From the NCBI GenBank assembly GCA_018816605.1, contig JAHIVS010000517.1:1-18298 (forward strand): a stretch of 18,298 bases of DNA, in the 5' to 3' direction. This document shows positions 1 to 9,216 of this stretch, piece by piece. The notes under the pieces are model-generated. The model saw only the letters and a list, made by a program, of their open reading frames with translations. It was not told where the DNA came from and did not search any database. The translations under genes and the position numbers were made by a program. Source of the stretch: Pseudomonadota bacterium. GTDB taxonomy: Bacteria > Desulfobacterota > Desulfobacteria > Desulfobacterales > Desulfobacteraceae. How positions within the stretch are numbered: the stretch's first letter is position 1; each line of letters opens with the position of its first letter.

Positions 1-1820
1 AAATCAGCCAGATTGATATGGGAAGTGGCAAAGGAAACACCGGAAATTCTTGCATGGGCAAAGGATGCACAGGACAGGTCCGTATCCCCAAATGAAAGCT
101 TGGAAAGCACGGCATTGATAAAAACGGCATCTTTCAACCCAGCCTGGTTAAAATTGCAATTATACAGCCGGGCGCCCTGGAAACTGCATTTTTTAAACAC
201 GGCTTGCCGGGCATTAACATTGATAAAAACCGCATTGTCAAAACAAATGCTGTCAAAGACCGTGCTGTCCATGGTTACATTATAGAAAATTGTTTTTTTA
301 AAATAGGCCGATGAAACGGATGCGTTGGACAGATCGCAATTTTCAAAGATTGCCTGGGTAAAAATCGACGTGGAGGCGGTAAGTGTCAAGCCGCAAAAAC
401 TTTCATTTTCAAACTTATGCCCTTTGAAATCAATGAAACCGGAAGGAATATTCTGTTTGAATGCCGCAAGCTTTTTCTTTATCGGATCCTGAAAAACTGC
501 TGAAAAAAATTTTTTAGGCTTTTCGGGTATATCTTGCAACCGGGCCACCAGGGCTGTGAAAGGGGCTTTGATATGTTCTTTTTCCATTCCCAGCAGCTGT
601 TTTGTCTTTTCCATGAACCCGGTGACATCCATTTTCAGTCCGTTACCCGGCTGTTCATCATAGTGCTTGAGTATTTTTAGCACCCGCTCGGGTCGTTTTT
701 TAATCATGCCCCATATGCAGGCAAGGTTTATATCAAAGTTATCTGTCTGGTATTCTTCTTTGTTCAGCGCAATATCCTGGATAATAAAAAAAGAGATCCT
801 GGACAGATCGGATATTTCAATATGGATAAGGGGCATTACCTGTGGATGGGCGTTTCTGACCATGCGAAAAAGGTCATGCACGGGGACCTTTCCGGTTACG
901 ACCAGGGCCTTAAAGGCATTCACCGCTTCACTTGGGTCGCATTGGTAAAACTGATCGAGTACCAGCTCAAAAAGTTCCGGGTAGAGTCCCATGGAAGAAT
1001 TTTCAATGATACTGTACACAGCGATCCGGACTTTTTTAACCTCTTCTCCCTCAAGGATTTCCATCAACAATTGGGGGGAGATCCTGGTTTGTATCATGGA
1101 CAGGGCCTTTAATCCCATAATTTTTATTGCCGGTGATGCAGATGCGATCTCTTTTTCCATGATGGTGGCAGGATTTCTTAAATGAAAACCGATATTGTTT
1201 AAAAAAGGATCTGCGTCCCGTTTCCGATCAAAGAGCCTGGCATAAAATTCAATGACCGCCTCCCTGTGGGTGATGCTGCCGACTATTGCCTTAAAAAGGT
1301 TTCCGAATTTTAATCGGTCTGCCGGTGTGGACTGCAGGTATTGGTCCACAAACAAAAGGCGTTCTGCCTGACCCACGGACGGAACTATTTTTTTTACGAT
1401 TTCCTGGGAAACAATTTCCTGGTAAACCGACTTGAACGCAAAATAAGCGCCTTTGTCTCCCAACCCCAACAGGGTCTTTAAAAAAAAACCCATCTCATTA
1501 AAAGGCGTGTCCGGTCGAATCTGATGGTAAATCCGTGCACAGACCATTGCAGAAGCCTGGATCCCCGATAGACAGGCGGCTGGATCATCCGTATTTTTAA
1601 GCTTCTGCAGGATGTTTTTTTGAAGTATCTCAAGGCTTTTTCTGGCTTTGGACCGAAGATTAAAATGAATGGATAAGATTCCCTCAAGAATCGGAACAAT
1701 CGCAATTTCCGGGGGAAAAAATCCAGACTCCTCTATCAAAAGAGCTTTGGAACCTTCGTCAAGGGCCTCCCAATGGGATTCAAAATTGTCTAAATTGAAC
1801 AAGGGGGGTGAAGATGCCAT
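1..1820 (-). CDS. HEAT-like and pentapeptide-repeat protein, C-terminus cut by window edge
   Basis: Read on the minus strand from ATG at 1820-1818, the frame stays open for 606 codons to the left edge, so the C-terminus is missing. Residues about 1-450 are mostly short amphipathic helices without a signal peptide, resembling HEAT/ARM-type repeat scaffolds; this is a judgement from pattern only. From about residue 458 to the edge the sequence has five-residue periodicity with central F or L and small neighbours, for example FENCDLSNAS, AVFKKCSFQGARLYNCNF and FGDTDLSCASFAHA, which is typical of the right-handed pentapeptide-repeat helix. Such proteins are often protein-binding scaffolds, and a few (Qnr, MfpA, AlbG) mimic DNA and bind gyrase. 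The ATG at 1820 has no good ribosome-binding site (AGGA is about 16 bases away), so the start is uncertain. The gene is divergent from parE. Its molecular role is unknown. Confidence 0.82.
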   Translation of the reverse strand, partial: MASSPPLFNLDNFESHWEALDEGSKALLIEESGFFPPEIAIVPILEGILSIHFNLRSKARKSLEILQKNILQKLKNTDDPAACLSGIQASAMVCARIYHQIRPDTPFNEMGFFLKTLLGLGDKGAYFAFKSVYQEIVSQEIVKKIVPSVGQAERLLFVDQYLQSTPADRLKFGNLFKAIVGSITHREAVIEFYARLFDRKRDADPFLNNIGFHLRNPATIMEKEIASASPAIKIMGLKALSMIQTRISPQLLMEILEGEEVKKVRIAVYSIIENSSMGLYPELFELVLDQFYQCDPSEAVNAFKALVVTGKVPVHDLFRMVRNAHPQVMPLIHIEISDLSRISFFIIQDIALNKEEYQTDNFDINLACIWGMIKKRPERVLKILKHYDEQPGNGLKMDVTGFMEKTKQLLGMEKEHIKAPFTALVARLQDIPEKPKKFFSAVFQDPIKKKLAAFKQNIPSGFIDFKGHKFENESFCGLTLTASTSIFTQAIFENCDLSNASVSSAYFKKTIFYNVTMDSTVFDSICFDNAVFINVNARQAVFKKCSFQGARLYNCNFNQAGLKDAVFINAVLSKLSFGDTDLSCASFAHARISGVSFATSHINLAD

Positions 1821-1874
1821 GACAATATGTTTTTTTCCTATTTGTACATTTCCAAATAAAAGTGCTATATGGTG

Positions 1875-1903
1875 TTGTTCTAAATTAAATATAAAGATTT
1901 AAT
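1875..1903 (+). promoter_or_regulatory. Candidate sigma70 promoter for parE-parC-mltF
   Basis: TTGTTC (1875-1880) and TTTAAT (1898-1903) are spaced by 17 bases. The -10 matches at five of six positions and the -35 at three of six. Transcription would start near 1910, giving a leader of under 20 bases before the parE ATG. parE has no strong ribosome-binding site, which fits a short or near-leaderless transcript. Inference from sequence only. Confidence 0.3.
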
Positions 1904-1916
1904 CAGGATAGCACAA
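1888..1916 (-). promoter_or_regulatory. Candidate sigma70 promoter for the pentapeptide-repeat gene
   Basis: On the minus strand TTGTGC (1916-1911) is followed after 17 bases by TATATT (1893-1888). The -10 matches consensus at five of six positions and the -35 at three of six. It overlaps the plus-strand candidate. Judged by eye only in an AT-rich gap, so chance matches are likely. Confidence 0.3.
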
Positions 1917-1927
1917 TAGAATAGTTT

Positions 1928-3871
1928 ATGAAATTATTTGATCCAAACGCCGATAAGGAAGGGCATGCCAGCGCCTATATGGCCGAATCCATTGAGATTC
2001 TCAAGGGACTGGATCCGGTTAAGCGCAGACCCGGCATGTATACGGACACCACAAGCCCGGACCATCTGGCCTTTGAAGTCATCGACAATAGTGTGGATGA
2101 AGCCATTGCCGGTTTTGCAGACACCATTGACGTAACCCTGACCTGTGACAATGCCATTATTGTGACAGACAACGGACGGGGCATGCCGGTGGATCTGCAC
2201 CCCGGGGAAGGCATTTCCGGAGTCGAGCTGATTATGACAAAACTCCATGCCGGCGCCAAATTTTCCAGCAAGGACTATGCCTTTTCAGGAGGGCTCCACG
2301 GTGTTGGGGTTTCGGTGGTCAATGCCCTGTCTGCCCATTTGGAGATCACCATTAAACGGGATGGGCAGATATTTGAAATCTGGTTTGAAAACGGGCTTAA
2401 AACCCGGGATCTTGAAACCACCGGAACCGTCGGGAAAAACAATACCGGCACTTCTTTAAAATTTTATCCCAATGTATCGTATTTTGACACCCCGAATTTT
2501 TCAAAAAAAGCCCTCCAAACAGCCCTTAAATCAAAGGCCGTACTGTGTAAGGGGTTAAAAACAAGTTTTTTTGATGAAGCCGCCAATGAACGCATGACCT
2601 GGCATTATGATCACGGCCTGGATGAATACCTTGCCGAACATCTCAAGGATACAAATTGTATTTTCCCTGATCCCTTTACCGGCCGAACCGCCACAGAAGA
2701 CTTTGAAGCTGCTTGGGCGATAAACTGGGCAAAGGAATCCGGAAATATCATTGAAGAAAGCTATGTCAACCTGATTCCCACAGCCCTTGGGGGAACCCAT
2801 GTAAACGGGTTTAGATCCGGATTGCTCGAATCGGTGCGTGAATTCTGCAAATTCAGGAATCTTCTGCCCAAAGGATTGTTCCTTGCACCTGAAGATATCT
2901 GGGACAATGTGGGATATGTCTTGTCCGTAAAGCTGTCCGAAGCCCAATTCTCCAGTCAGACAAAAGAGAGGCTTTCCTCACGCCATTGCGCAAGCCTGGT
3001 GAACCTTCAGGTCAGGGACGCCTTCAGTCTTTGGCTCAACCAAAACGTCGCCCTGGGAGAAGCCCTGGCTGACCTGGCCATTGAGCATGCAAAGGCCAGG
3101 GTTAAAAAATCCAAGAAAGTCACCAAAAAAAGGGCCGCCAACGGCGTCATCCTTCCGGCAAAACTTTCTGATTGCAGCAGTGATGACCAGGAACGGCGGG
3201 AGCTGTTTTTTGTGGAAGGGGATTCTGCCGGCGGTTCTGCCAAACAGGCAAGGGACCGGCGATTCCAGGCCATCATGCCTTTGCGGGGCAAAATACTCAA
3301 CACCTGGGACATTGCTTCTTCCACCATCTTGGAATCCCGGGAAATCCGGGACATTGCCCAGGTCCTGGGCGTCATGCCCGGGGAAAAAGACATTGGCAAA
3401 CTTCGGTACAATAAAATATGTATTCTGGCCGATGCGGACTCAGATGGCCTTCACATTGCCACCCTTATCTGTGCCCTTTTTTTAAGACATTTTCCCCAAC
3501 TTGTGAAGCAAGGCCATGTATTTATTGCCATGCCGCCGTTGTACCGGATTGATGTGGGAAAAGAGGTCTTTTATGCCCTGGATGATTTTGAGCGCAACAC
3601 CATTATAAAAAAAATCGAACGCCGAAAAAACCATGGAAAAATCAATATACAGCGGTTCAAGGGACTGGGGGAAATGAATCCGTCCCAGCTCAAGGAGACC
3701 ACCATTGCGCCGGATTCAAGACGGCTGGTTCAATTGTCTCTCAATGACGAATCCAAGGAATCCGAAGAGCAGGTCTATGAGATCATGGATATGCTCCTGG
3801 GGAAAAAAAGGGCCCAGGACAGAAAAAAATGGATTGAAACCGAAGGCAATATCAAAGAGATAGAACAATGA
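1928..3871 (+). CDS. parE: DNA topoisomerase IV subunit B (ParE)
   Basis: ATPase subunit of topoisomerase IV, which pairs with ParC to decatenate replicated chromosomes and relax supercoils. The 647 residues compare with 630 in E. coli. The GHKL ATPase domain shows RRPGMYTD (33-40), the catalytic Glu50 in [19 protein letters not shown] (81-88) and [15 protein letters not shown] (121-135); the transducer lysine loop QTK is at 344-346. The TOPRIM domain carries [14 protein letters not shown] (430-443) and DADSDG (502-507), giving Glu430, Asp502 and Asp504 as metal ligands, and [10 protein letters not shown] follows. [15 protein letters not shown] and the C-terminal sequence follow ParE closely, and no extra GyrB-type insertion is seen, so ParE is preferred over GyrB. 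The ATG at 1928 lacks a strong ribosome-binding site; Met18 is a possible internal start, but the longer form is kept. The TGA stop overlaps the parC start by four bases, which suggests translational coupling. Confidence 0.95.
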   Translation: MKLFDPNADKEGHASAYMAESIEILKGLDPVKRRPGMYTDTTSPDHLAFEVIDNSVDEAIAGFADTIDVTLTCDNAIIVTDNGRGMPVDLHPGEGISGVELIMTKLHAGAKFSSKDYAFSGGLHGVGVSVVNALSAHLEITIKRDGQIFEIWFENGLKTRDLETTGTVGKNNTGTSLKFYPNVSYFDTPNFSKKALQTALKSKAVLCKGLKTSFFDEAANERMTWHYDHGLDEYLAEHLKDTNCIFPDPFTGRTATEDFEAAWAINWAKESGNIIEESYVNLIPTALGGTHVNGFRSGLLESVREFCKFRNLLPKGLFLAPEDIWDNVGYVLSVKLSEAQFSSQTKERLSSRHCASLVNLQVRDAFSLWLNQNVALGEALADLAIEHAKARVKKSKKVTKKRAANGVILPAKLSDCSSDDQERRELFFVEGDSAGGSAKQARDRRFQAIMPLRGKILNTWDIASSTILESREIRDIAQVLGVMPGEKDIGKLRYNKICILADADSDGLHIATLICALFLRHFPQLVKQGHVFIAMPPLYRIDVGKEVFYALDDFERNTIIKKIERRKNHGKINIQRFKGLGEMNPSQLKETTIAPDSRRLVQLSLNDESKESEEQVYEIMDMLLGKKRAQDRKKWIETEGNIKEIEQ

Positions 3872-6150
3872 AAGAGACGCTTCCTTCCGCCATAGAAGAT
3901 TATGAAAAAATACCTTTCCAGGATTTTACCCGGAAAGCCTATTTAAACTATTCTATGTATGTGATTCTGGACAGGGCCCTGCCCCACATAGGAGACGGCT
4001 TAAAACCGGTTCAGCGACGAATTGTCTATTCCATGAGCCAGTTGGGTCTGTCCTCAAGCGCCAAATTTTAAAAGTCCGCCAGAACCGTGGGGGATGTTTT
4101 GGGTAAATTTCATCCCCATGGGGACTCTGCCTGCTACGAGGCCATGGTGTTGATGGCCCAGCCCTTTTCTTTGCGGTATCCGTTGGTGGACGGCCAGGGA
4201 AACTGGGGAGACCCCAACGACCCCAAATCCTTTGCTGCCATGCGGTATACCGAATCCAGGCTCTCAAGATACGCTGATATTTTGCTGGACGAACTGGACC
4301 AGGGCACCTGCGACTGGGTGCCCAATTTTGACGGAACCCTCACAGAACCCACGCTGTTACCGGCCCGCCTGCCCAACCTGCTGCTCAATGGGACCACGGG
4401 TATTGCCGTGGGAATGGCCACCAGCATGCTGCCCCATAATCTTCGGGAAGTGGCAAAAGCCTTGATTCATCTGATTGAAAACGAAGATGCGGATATGGAT
4501 GCCGTTTGCAAGCATATCAAAGGACCTGATTTCCCGACCGATGCGGAGATTATTACCCCTATTTCCGAAATCCAGGAGACATACAGAACCGGGACCGGGC
4601 GTATAAAGATGCGGGCAACCTTCCAGATTGAAGACGGGGAAATCGTTTTTTGCGCCCTGCCCTTCCATGCATCAACGGAAAAAATATACGAACAGATAGC
4701 TGCCCAGATCGAAGCAAAAAAACTGCCCATGGTGGCAGATATCCGTGACGAATCCGACCACGAAGAACCCACACGGCTTGTGGTAATCCCCAGGTCCAAC
4801 CGGGTGGATTATCAATCCCTGATTGACCATTTGTTTGCAACGACAGATCTTGAAAAATCCTATTCCGTTAACATGAACATGATCGGAATCAATGGCCGCC
4901 CGGAAGTAAAGAATCTGCTGACCTTTCTGACAGAATGGCTGGGGTTTAGAGCACAGACCGTTGAAAAAAAACTAAAATTCAGACTGGAAAAAATTTTAAA
5001 CCGTCTTCATATCCTTGAAGGGTTTCAGATCGCCTATCTGAATATTGACCAGGTCATCCACATCATCAGAACGTCTGACCATCCCAAAAAAGCGTTGATC
5101 AAGTCCTTTGATTTGTCGGAAATACAGGCCACCGCCATACTTGAGATCCGCCTGCGCCAGCTGGCCAGGCTTGAAGAAATAAAAATCCTGTCGGAAATCA
5201 AAGAACTTGAGGCCCAGAGACAACTTCTTGAAAAAAGACTGAACAGCAAAGAAGCATTCAAAGCCTATATGATTGATGAGATCAGAGAAGATGCAAAAAA
5301 ATACGGAGATAAGCGCAGATCTCCCATCAAGGAAAGACAAGAGGCAGAAGCCTTTTCCGTAACCGATATCCTGGACATTGAACCGGTCACTATAATCCTT
5401 TCCCAAAACGGGTGGATCCGTTCTGCCAAGGGACATGAAATTGACCCTGAAAAGGTCAAGTTCAAAACCGGGGATGATCTCATGAGCTTTCTTCGGATCA
5501 GAAGTGATAAGCCAATTGTGTTTCTGGACAATACCGGCAGAAGTTATATGCTGTTCTCCCATGTCCTGCCTTCGGCAAGGAGCAATGGAGAACCTTTAAC
5601 CGGGCACTTGACCCTTGGTCCGGACAGCGCAATTCAATACATGCTCTCCCAGGAGGAAGAAGATCTTTTTTTGGTCGGATCTGATAATGGCTGCGGGTTT
5701 ATCATTCGGTTTTCTGATTTTCTGACCACTTACAAAAACGGGAAGGCCGTCATCTCAGTAAAGGAGGGATTCAGCCTGTTGCCGCCGGAACCGGTTTTAA
5801 ACCTTGAAACTGACAATATTGTCGCTGTCACAAGCCTGGGACGCCTCTTGATTTTCCCCCTAAGCCAGCTGCCAAAACTAAAAAAAGGACAGGGCAACAA
5901 GATTATTACCATACCCAAAAAACAATTAAATTCAAATGACCCTGAAAAGCTTAAGCTCTTAAAAATATTGCCATTAAATTCAAATCTTGTTATATACTCA
6001 GGCAAACATTTTCTCAGACTGAGTCCGGGAAATCAGGTGGATTATACAGGAATGCGTGGATACAGGGGGAAAAAACTTCCCCGGGGATATCAAATGGTCG
6101 ATCGAATAGAGGTGGTACCCATAAAGAGCGCAGATGATACAAATTTATGA
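3868..6150 (+). pseudogene. parC: Topoisomerase IV subunit A (ParC), interrupted by an in-frame TAA
   Basis: DNA-cleaving subunit of topoisomerase IV. Read through the TAA at codon 68 (4069-4071), the frame spans 760 residues, close to E. coli ParC (752). The N-terminal part has [16 protein letters not shown] and [15 protein letters not shown], ending at SAKF; after the stop, [18 protein letters not shown] continues in the same frame. The catalytic Tyr127 lies in AAMRYTESR. Ser87 and Glu91 in [12 protein letters not shown] are the quinolone-sensitive residues, both in the sensitive form. The C-terminal part resembles the ParC beta-pinwheel ([39 protein letters not shown]). The first product would be only 67 residues; a second could begin at GTG 4087 but lacks a ribosome-binding site and would miss part of the winged-helix domain. 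Both neighbours overlap it by ATGA. Whether the gene is truly broken, read through or wrongly sequenced cannot be told from the sequence. Confidence 0.93.
4069..4071 (+). other. In-frame TAA within parC
   Basis: The codons read GCC AAA TTT TAA AAG TCC GCC. E. coli ParC has SAKFKKSARTVG, so the stop replaces Lys61 by E. coli numbering. One T-to-A change (TAA to AAA) would restore the expected lysine. The site sits at the border of a T run and an A run, a place where base-call errors or slippage are plausible. Confidence 0.93.
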
Positions 6151-7529
6151 GACAGTTTTTTATAAAAAATCTTATTTTAATTCACATGTTCGTTTTATGC
6201 CTGGTATTTGTTTCGATTTCTATTTTAATCCACAATAAAAATCTGGGGGATGCCGCCGGAACAATCGAGCGCATACGCCAGACCGGAAAGCTTCGCCTGA
6301 TAACGGCCAACGCCAGCAATACATATTCCTATTATGAGGGAATCCCCACCGGATTTGAATATGACCTGGCCATGGAATTTGCCAAGTATCTGAATGTTGA
6401 ACTGGATATTGTAACCCCGGGCTGGAACAACTTGTTTGCCTATCTTGATCAGGGCATGGGCGATTTTATTGCGGCCGGACTTGCCATTACCAAGGAGCGG
6501 CTTGAATCCGCAGCCTTTTCCATTCCCTACATGACCATTCAGCAACGGATTGTTCACCACAATCGGGTCTTGGCTCCAAAAAAAATTGAAGACCTGAAGT
6601 CCAAGACATTTCACATTCGGAGAGGAACCTCCTACCATTCACGCCTTAAAATGATAAAAGACTCCGGCATTGATTTAAACTACATTCTCCATGACAATAT
6701 TGCCACCGATGAGCTTATTGCCATGGTAGATAAGCGAGAAATCCAGTTTACAATTGCCGATTCCAATATAGCGCTGCTCAATCAGCGGTACTTTCCGGAT
6801 ATCCGGATTGGTATACCGATTCAAGAGAAAGAGTCCCTGGCCTGGGCCGTTCGCAAAGATGATGCAAAAATGCTGGTGGAAATAAATCGGTTTTTTCTTT
6901 ATGCCAATGAACAAGGCATCCTGAAAAGAATTACGGCCAAATACTATGAAAATACCGAGGACTTTGATGTTTACGAGTTAAAAAAATTTCATGCTCGAAT
7001 TGAAACCCGTTTGCCCAAGTATAAACGATTAATCATGGAAGAATCTGAAAAATATGCCTTCGACTGGCGGCTGGTTGCAGCGATTGTTTATCAGGAGTCC
7101 CACTTTAATCCCAACGCCAAAAGCTTTACCAATGTTCAGGGCTTGATGCAGTTGACCCATGCGACTGCACGGGAAATGGGAATAAGCAACCGGATAAACC
7201 CTTCCCAAAGCATCAAAGCCGGTATAAAATACCTTAACCGGATGCACCAGCGATTTGGTTATATTGAAGATGATTACCAGCGGATGCTTTTTTCCCTGGC
7301 AAGCTATAATATCGGATACGGTCATGTAATGGATGCCTTGAAAATTGCAGAAGAAAAAGGCCTGGATTTGGCTTCCTGGCAGACGCTGAAAACAACTTTG
7401 CCTCTTTTATCCAAATCACGATATTTTGAAACAACCAAACACGGATATGCAAGGGGCTGGGAACCCATTCAATATGTCGAACGGATCCTGACCTATTTTG
7501 ATATCCTTAAGCAAAAGACAATGTCCTAG
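6147..7529 (+). CDS. mltF: MltF-like membrane-bound lytic murein transglycosylase
   Basis: Envelope enzyme expected to cleave the glycan strands of peptidoglycan, forming 1,6-anhydromuramyl ends. It has 460 residues (E. coli MltF 518). Residues 7-28 form a hydrophobic signal or anchor. Residues about 40-270 are a family-3 solute-binding-like domain ([50 protein letters not shown]), which in MltF is the regulatory module that senses cell-wall peptides. Residues about 295-450 are an SLT domain with the catalytic Glu317 in [14 protein letters not shown], then [12 protein letters not shown] and ASYNIGYGH. The ATG overlaps the parC stop as ATGA and has no ribosome-binding site of its own, suggesting coupled translation. 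It ends in TAG. Placement behind topoisomerase IV genes is odd by function. The symbol rests on the domain order. Confidence 0.9.
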   Translation: MRQFFIKNLILIHMFVLCLVFVSISILIHNKNLGDAAGTIERIRQTGKLRLITANASNTYSYYEGIPTGFEYDLAMEFAKYLNVELDIVTPGWNNLFAYLDQGMGDFIAAGLAITKERLESAAFSIPYMTIQQRIVHHNRVLAPKKIEDLKSKTFHIRRGTSYHSRLKMIKDSGIDLNYILHDNIATDELIAMVDKREIQFTIADSNIALLNQRYFPDIRIGIPIQEKESLAWAVRKDDAKMLVEINRFFLYANEQGILKRITAKYYENTEDFDVYELKKFHARIETRLPKYKRLIMEESEKYAFDWRLVAAIVYQESHFNPNAKSFTNVQGLMQLTHATAREMGISNRINPSQSIKAGIKYLNRMHQRFGYIEDDYQRMLFSLASYNIGYGHVMDALKIAEEKGLDLASWQTLKTTLPLLSKSRYFETTKHGYARGWEPIQYVERILTYFDILKQKTMS

Positions 7530-7533
7530 GAAA

Positions 7534-7547
7534 TGAAGTTATCTTCA
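7534..7547. repeat. Small hairpin after the mltF stop
   Basis: TGAAG (7534-7538) and CTTCA (7543-7547) can pair around a TTAT loop. The stem is only five pairs and no T run follows, so it is a poor intrinsic terminator; it may mark the 3' end of the mltF message or mean nothing. Confidence 0.25.
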
Positions 7548-7578
7548 CGGCATTGGAAAATAAAGAATTTGACTTGCT

Positions 7579-7626
7579 CGTTTCAATTTAATAGGTATCC
7601 TTTAAAGATGTCTCATGCTTGAAACG
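7579..7626. repeat. Inverted repeat in the rng leader
   Basis: CGTTTCAA (7579-7586) and TTGAAACG (7619-7626) are perfect reverse complements separated by 32 bases, between the mltF stop and the rng start. They could pair in an RNA leader or form two half-sites of an operator. RNase E genes are known to autoregulate through their leaders, but no link to that mechanism can be shown here. Confidence 0.35.
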
Positions 7627-7667
7627 GTCTATGTATCAACCCAACTTAAGAAGCAAAGAGCAAATTT

Positions 7668-9131
7668 ATGAACAGAAAAATTTTAATCAATGCACTTGAC
7701 CCAGATGAAAACAGAATTGCGACTATTATTGACAACAAATTGGATCAATTTCACATTGAAACCGCTGCAAAGGAGGTGACCCAGGGCAATATCTATAAAG
7801 GGGTTGTCACCCGGGTTGAACCAAGCCTCCAGGCGGTTTTTGTGGACTATGGCGCTGAAAAAAACGGATTCCTCCAAAAAAACGAAATCCATAGCGACTA
7901 TTTCCAGGAAGTCGAAACCAAGGAAAAAGCACTTTTTAATCTGATTAAAAAAGGCCAGGAAATGATTGTTCAGGTGACAAAAAACCCCATCAATCAAAAA
8001 GGGGCCATGCTGACCACTTTTATTTCCCTTCCCGGCCGCTTTGGTGTCCTCATGCCCGGCAACTCCACCAAAGGGGTGTCCAGAAAAATCGATGAGGAAG
8101 ATGAGAGAAAGCGGCTGGTCGGTATCTTGAAAAACATAAAAATCCCAGAAGGTTTTGGGATGATCGTCCGGACAGCCGGAAAAAATGCCACCAAGACCAT
8201 GCTGACTTCCGACCTGAAGTATTTGATGCGGGTCTGGAAAAATATTGACAAACTGGCCATGGAAGATCCGGCACCCTCTCTTCTCTATAGAGAGCAGACC
8301 CTGGCGGTTCGGTCTTTAAGAGATTATTTCACAACAGATATCACCGAAATTCTCATTGACAGCCCTGATACCTTTAAAGAGGTCCAGGATTTTATCAGCA
8401 TGATTGCTCCCAAACAAAAAAATATTGTCAAGCTGTATAAAGGGGAAAAACCCATCTTCAGCAAATACCAGCTGGAAGAACAGATTTCCTCCATCTACAA
8501 ACGAGAAGTACCCTTGAAATCCGGAGGATGTCTGGTAATTGAACAGACCGAAGCCCTGGTCTCCATTGATGTCAACTCCGGCAAGTCCACCAAAAAGAAA
8601 AACATTGAGGAAACAGCCTATCATACCAATATAGAAGCAGCCGAGGAAGTCGCAAGACAACTTCGCCTGAGGGATATGGGAGGACTGATTGTGGTTGATT
8701 TCATTGATATGAAGGAACGGCGGCACAAGGCGGAAATTACCAAAAATTTAAAAAAGCACCTGAAAGAAGATAAAGCCAAAACCAAAGTGGGGGGTATTAC
8801 CACCTTCGGCCTGCTTGAAATGTCCCGGCAACGGATACGGCATTCCATAACCTATGGCAGCTATGAACCGTGTATCCATTGCAATGGAAGAGGACTCACG
8901 CCGTCCGTGGAAACCCAGGGCATGGCATTTTTAAGACAATTGAACCTCAAGACCTTAAAAGCTGAAATCAGCCAGGTGAACTGCCTGGTTCCCAGAGAAG
9001 TCGCTTATTATATTTTAAATAAAAAAAGGGAAGAACTTCTTGATATTGAATCCAAAAGAAATGTATCCATCACCATTGAAATCGACCCGGAAATGGTTTC
9101 CGGACAAAGCCGGATTAACGGCAATGCATAG
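7668..9131 (+). CDS. rng: Ribonuclease G / E family endoribonuclease
   Basis: Single-strand-specific endoribonuclease for rRNA 5' processing and mRNA decay, cytoplasmic. The 487 residues match E. coli RNase G (489) and lack the long C-terminal degradosome scaffold of RNase E. An S1 RNA-binding domain occupies about residues 37-120 (GNIYKGVVTRVEPSLQAVFV, NGFLQ). The DNase I-like catalytic core has LVSIDVNSGK with Asp301 and GGLIVVDFIDM with Asp344, matching the magnesium-binding aspartates Asp303 and Asp346 of E. coli RNase E. The zinc-link cysteines are Cys402 and Cys405 in PCIHCNGRG, which hold the dimer together in RNase E. EMSRQRIR and the following small domain complete it. The gene stands in its own 5' gap of 138 bases and ends in TAG. 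Without genome context the name RNase E remains possible, as many non-enteric bacteria carry one short RNase E/G. Confidence 0.93.
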   Translation: MNRKILINALDPDENRIATIIDNKLDQFHIETAAKEVTQGNIYKGVVTRVEPSLQAVFVDYGAEKNGFLQKNEIHSDYFQEVETKEKALFNLIKKGQEMIVQVTKNPINQKGAMLTTFISLPGRFGVLMPGNSTKGVSRKIDEEDERKRLVGILKNIKIPEGFGMIVRTAGKNATKTMLTSDLKYLMRVWKNIDKLAMEDPAPSLLYREQTLAVRSLRDYFTTDITEILIDSPDTFKEVQDFISMIAPKQKNIVKLYKGEKPIFSKYQLEEQISSIYKREVPLKSGGCLVIEQTEALVSIDVNSGKSTKKKNIEETAYHTNIEAAEEVARQLRLRDMGGLIVVDFIDMKERRHKAEITKNLKKHLKEDKAKTKVGGITTFGLLEMSRQRIRHSITYGSYEPCIHCNGRGLTPSVETQGMAFLRQLNLKTLKAEISQVNCLVPREVAYYILNKKREELLDIESKRNVSITIEIDPEMVSGQSRINGNA

Positions 9132-9150
9132 CCCCAATTTTGAGGCTTCC

Positions 9151-9179
9151 TTGACAGAAACCAATCTTTTGTGTATCTG
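9151..9179 (+). promoter_or_regulatory. Candidate sigma70 promoter for the yajC-secDF-topA gene run
   Basis: TTGACA (9151-9156) is a perfect -35 hexamer. After 17 bases comes TATCTG (9174-9179), a weak -10 with three matches. It lies in the 85-base gap after the rng stop and is the only candidate of this quality before the seven-gene run. Confidence 0.4.
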
Positions 9180-9216
9180 AAACAATTTTAATTTTAATTT
9201 TTGGGAAGGAGAAAAA

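Noticed and set aside
667..1112. Plus-strand open frames of 93-96 codons at the left end
   Set aside because: They are antisense to the continuous 606-codon minus-strand frame with pentapeptide repeats and have no ribosome-binding site or homology that I can see.
4996..5562. Minus-strand open frame of 188 codons
   Set aside because: It lies wholly inside parC, opposite a region with clear ParC homology, and its sequence shows no recognisable domain. It is a shadow frame.
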